A DNA stretch of 7,828 nt from positions 1 to 7,828 of the forward strand of contig JAQXMV010000102.1 of NCBI GenBank assembly GCA_029013165.1. The letters are read 5' to 3'. This DNA comes from Oscillospiraceae bacterium (GTDB lineage: Bacteria; Bacillota; Clostridia; Oscillospirales; Acutalibacteraceae). A program made the translations under genes and the position numbers. The notes beneath the pieces were generated by a model, which worked only from the letters and a program-made list of their open reading frames with translations, was not told the origin of the DNA and ran no database searches. Below are positions 7,296-7,828 of this stretch, piece by piece; the first letter of the stretch is position 1; each line of letters starts with the position of its first letter.

Positions 7296-7565
7296 TTACA
7301 CGCGGTGCATGAGGTCGAAAATGTCCTCTCGCTGAATCCTGATGTTCAGTTTCATTTCATCGCCCTTGTTCTTCAGGCTTTCGCTGACTTCGGTAAAGCT
7401 CTTGGTACACTCGGCCAGATCAATGAGCATGGTCATGGTGAAAAAGCCCTCCATAACGGTCTGACTGATATCAAGGATATTGATTTGGCTGTTAGCCAGC
7501 AGGGTGCAGACCTCGGCAATAATACCGGCTCTGTCTTTTCCGATTACGGTTACGATTGCTTTCAT
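7296..7565 (-). CDS. ACT domain protein, UPF0237 family
   Basis: An 89-residue protein consisting of one ACT domain. MKAIVTVIGKDRAGIIAEVCTLLA (1-24) shows strand 1, the GKDRxGI loop where ACT domains usually bind small amino-acid ligands, and helix 1. ILDISQTVMEGFFTMTMLIDL (30-50) is the following strand pair. ACT domains of this type are closest to those of GcvR and PurU, which sense or act with glycine and one-carbon status. The ligand here is unknown. The protein has no DNA-binding or catalytic domain, so it probably acts by binding a partner, most likely the UPF0210 protein 14 bases downstream. The ATG at 7563-7565 is the only possible ATG, because an in-frame TAA lies three codons upstream. 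The nearest SD-like stretch, AAAGGA (7580-7585), is about 14 bases away, so initiation looks weak. Confidence 0.88.
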   Translation of the reverse strand: MKAIVTVIGKDRAGIIAEVCTLLANSQINILDISQTVMEGFFTMTMLIDLAECTKSFTEVSESLKNKGDEMKLNIRIQREDIFDLMHRV

Positions 7566-7588
7566 ATTCTGTTATACCGTCCTTTAAT

Positions 7589-7651
7589 ATATTTTATCTC
7601 ATTGTGTATTTTAACACAATGAAGAGAAAAGTCAATATGAAGATAAAATAT
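7589..7651. repeat. Interrupted 19-bp inverted repeat centred on the operon promoter
   Basis: The left arm is 7589-7607. Its inner 8 bases (CATTGTGT, 7600-7607) pair with ACACAATG (7614-7621) around the 6-base centre ATTTTA, which is the -10 box. Its outer 11 bases (ATATTTTATCT, 7589-7599) pair perfectly with AGATAAAATAT (7641-7651). The two halves of the right arm are separated by 19 extra bases (7622-7640), and ATGAAGA occurs at both 7619-7625 and 7637-7643. This suggests a once nearly continuous palindrome opened by a short insertion or duplication. It may be an operator, or the end of a decayed mobile element. Confidence 0.5.
7608..7635 (-). promoter_or_regulatory. Sigma-A-type promoter of the met operon
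   Basis: On the minus strand TTGACT (7630-7635) and TAAAAT (7608-7613) are separated by 16 bases. Each differs from consensus at one position. Transcription would start near 7601, giving a leader of about 35 bases before the ACT gene. That is too short for a SAM, cobalamin or T-box leader. The -10 box is exactly the 6-base centre of a palindrome, suggesting operator control. No other convincing promoter was seen within the operon. Confidence 0.6.
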
Positions 7652-7812
7652 CCTCATTAGAAAATGATATGAAGACTTTGATATCAAATCGTCAGAAATT
7701 GACTCAATATGAAAATATACTTAATTCCTATATGAACACAAGCGAATTACCTTCAGATAGTCAAAAAGTTCCTTCGTGGTATGTGAAGCTTCAATCAAAG
7801 AAGAAAATATAA
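7615..7812 (+). pseudogene. C-terminal remnant of a coiled-coil-like protein (unrecognised)
   Basis: The plus-strand frame is open from just after the TAA at 7612-7614 to the TAA at 7810-7812. It encodes about 65 residues rich in Lys, Gln, Asn, Ser and Glu. Hydrophobic residues recur at heptad-like spacing (ISSLENDMKTLI, KLTQYENILNSYM), suggesting a coiled coil, and the tail is VPSWYVKLQSKKKI. SQYED and TQYEN recur 24 residues apart. The first ATG is at 7669, has no Shine-Dalgarno site and would leave only 47 residues. The fragment therefore reads as the 3' end of a gene that lost its start, although a small genuine gene is possible. Its base composition is far more AT-rich than the operon, suggesting a foreign origin. 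I do not recognise the family; the tail of a recombinase or another mobile-element protein is conceivable but unproven. Confidence 0.35.
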
Positions 7813-7828
7813 ATAATTCAATAAGTTA

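Noticed and set aside
5938..7335. Long plus-strand open frame (465 codons) antisense to the UPF0210 gene
   Set aside because: It mirrors a strongly supported conserved protein on the minus strand, has no family motifs or plausible start signal, and is a by-product of codon bias.
7566..7614. Possible SAM, cobalamin or T-box leader controlling the met operon
   Set aside because: The predicted leader is only about 35 bases and has no room for these structures. No riboswitch core motif was seen.
7677..7688. 12-bp perfect palindrome TTTGATATCAAA
   Set aside because: It lies inside AT-rich remnant coding sequence, where such palindromes arise easily. It is on the upstream side of the operon, about 40 bases beyond the -35 box, with no supporting partner site.

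Overview
The window looks like chromosomal DNA from a Clostridia-type member of the Bacillota. The coding regions have balanced GC content while the intergenic DNA is AT-rich. Shine-Dalgarno sites are purine-rich, the vegetative promoters are close to consensus, and the gene content (UPF0237/UPF0210 pair, short MetH with a separate reactivation protein) fits that group. The taxonomic call is an inference.

All confidently called genes are on the minus strand, so transcription runs from right to left. From about 7613 to 1977 there appears to be one five-gene operon: a small ACT-domain protein (UPF0237), a UPF0210/DUF711 protein, methylenetetrahydrofolate reductase (metF), a stand-alone methionine synthase reactivation-domain protein, and a cobalamin-dependent methionine synthase (metH) without that domain. 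Gaps are 14 and 18 bases at the first two junctions and 2 bases at the third, and the last two genes share an ATGA overlap. The operon starts at a sigma-A-type promoter whose -10 box lies in the loop of an unusual inverted repeat. It ends at a clear intrinsic terminator (1971-2009). MetF makes 5-methyl-tetrahydrofolate, MetH uses it to methylate homocysteine, and the small protein presumably rescues oxidised cob(II)alamin on MetH. The two leading genes are of uncertain function; their position suggests a sensor or accessory role in one-carbon or methionine metabolism.

Left of the terminator (1725-1970) is an AT-rich spacer holding a good promoter and two small palindromes. It is followed by a secreted alpha/beta-hydrolase-like protein that runs off the left edge of the window (its 574 N-terminal residues are visible).

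Right of the operon (7566-7828) the DNA becomes strikingly AT-rich. On the plus strand it carries what looks like the C-terminal remnant of a lysine- and glutamine-rich, coiled-coil-like protein, ending at 7812. No tRNA, rRNA, CRISPR array, insertion sequence or riboswitch was recognised.
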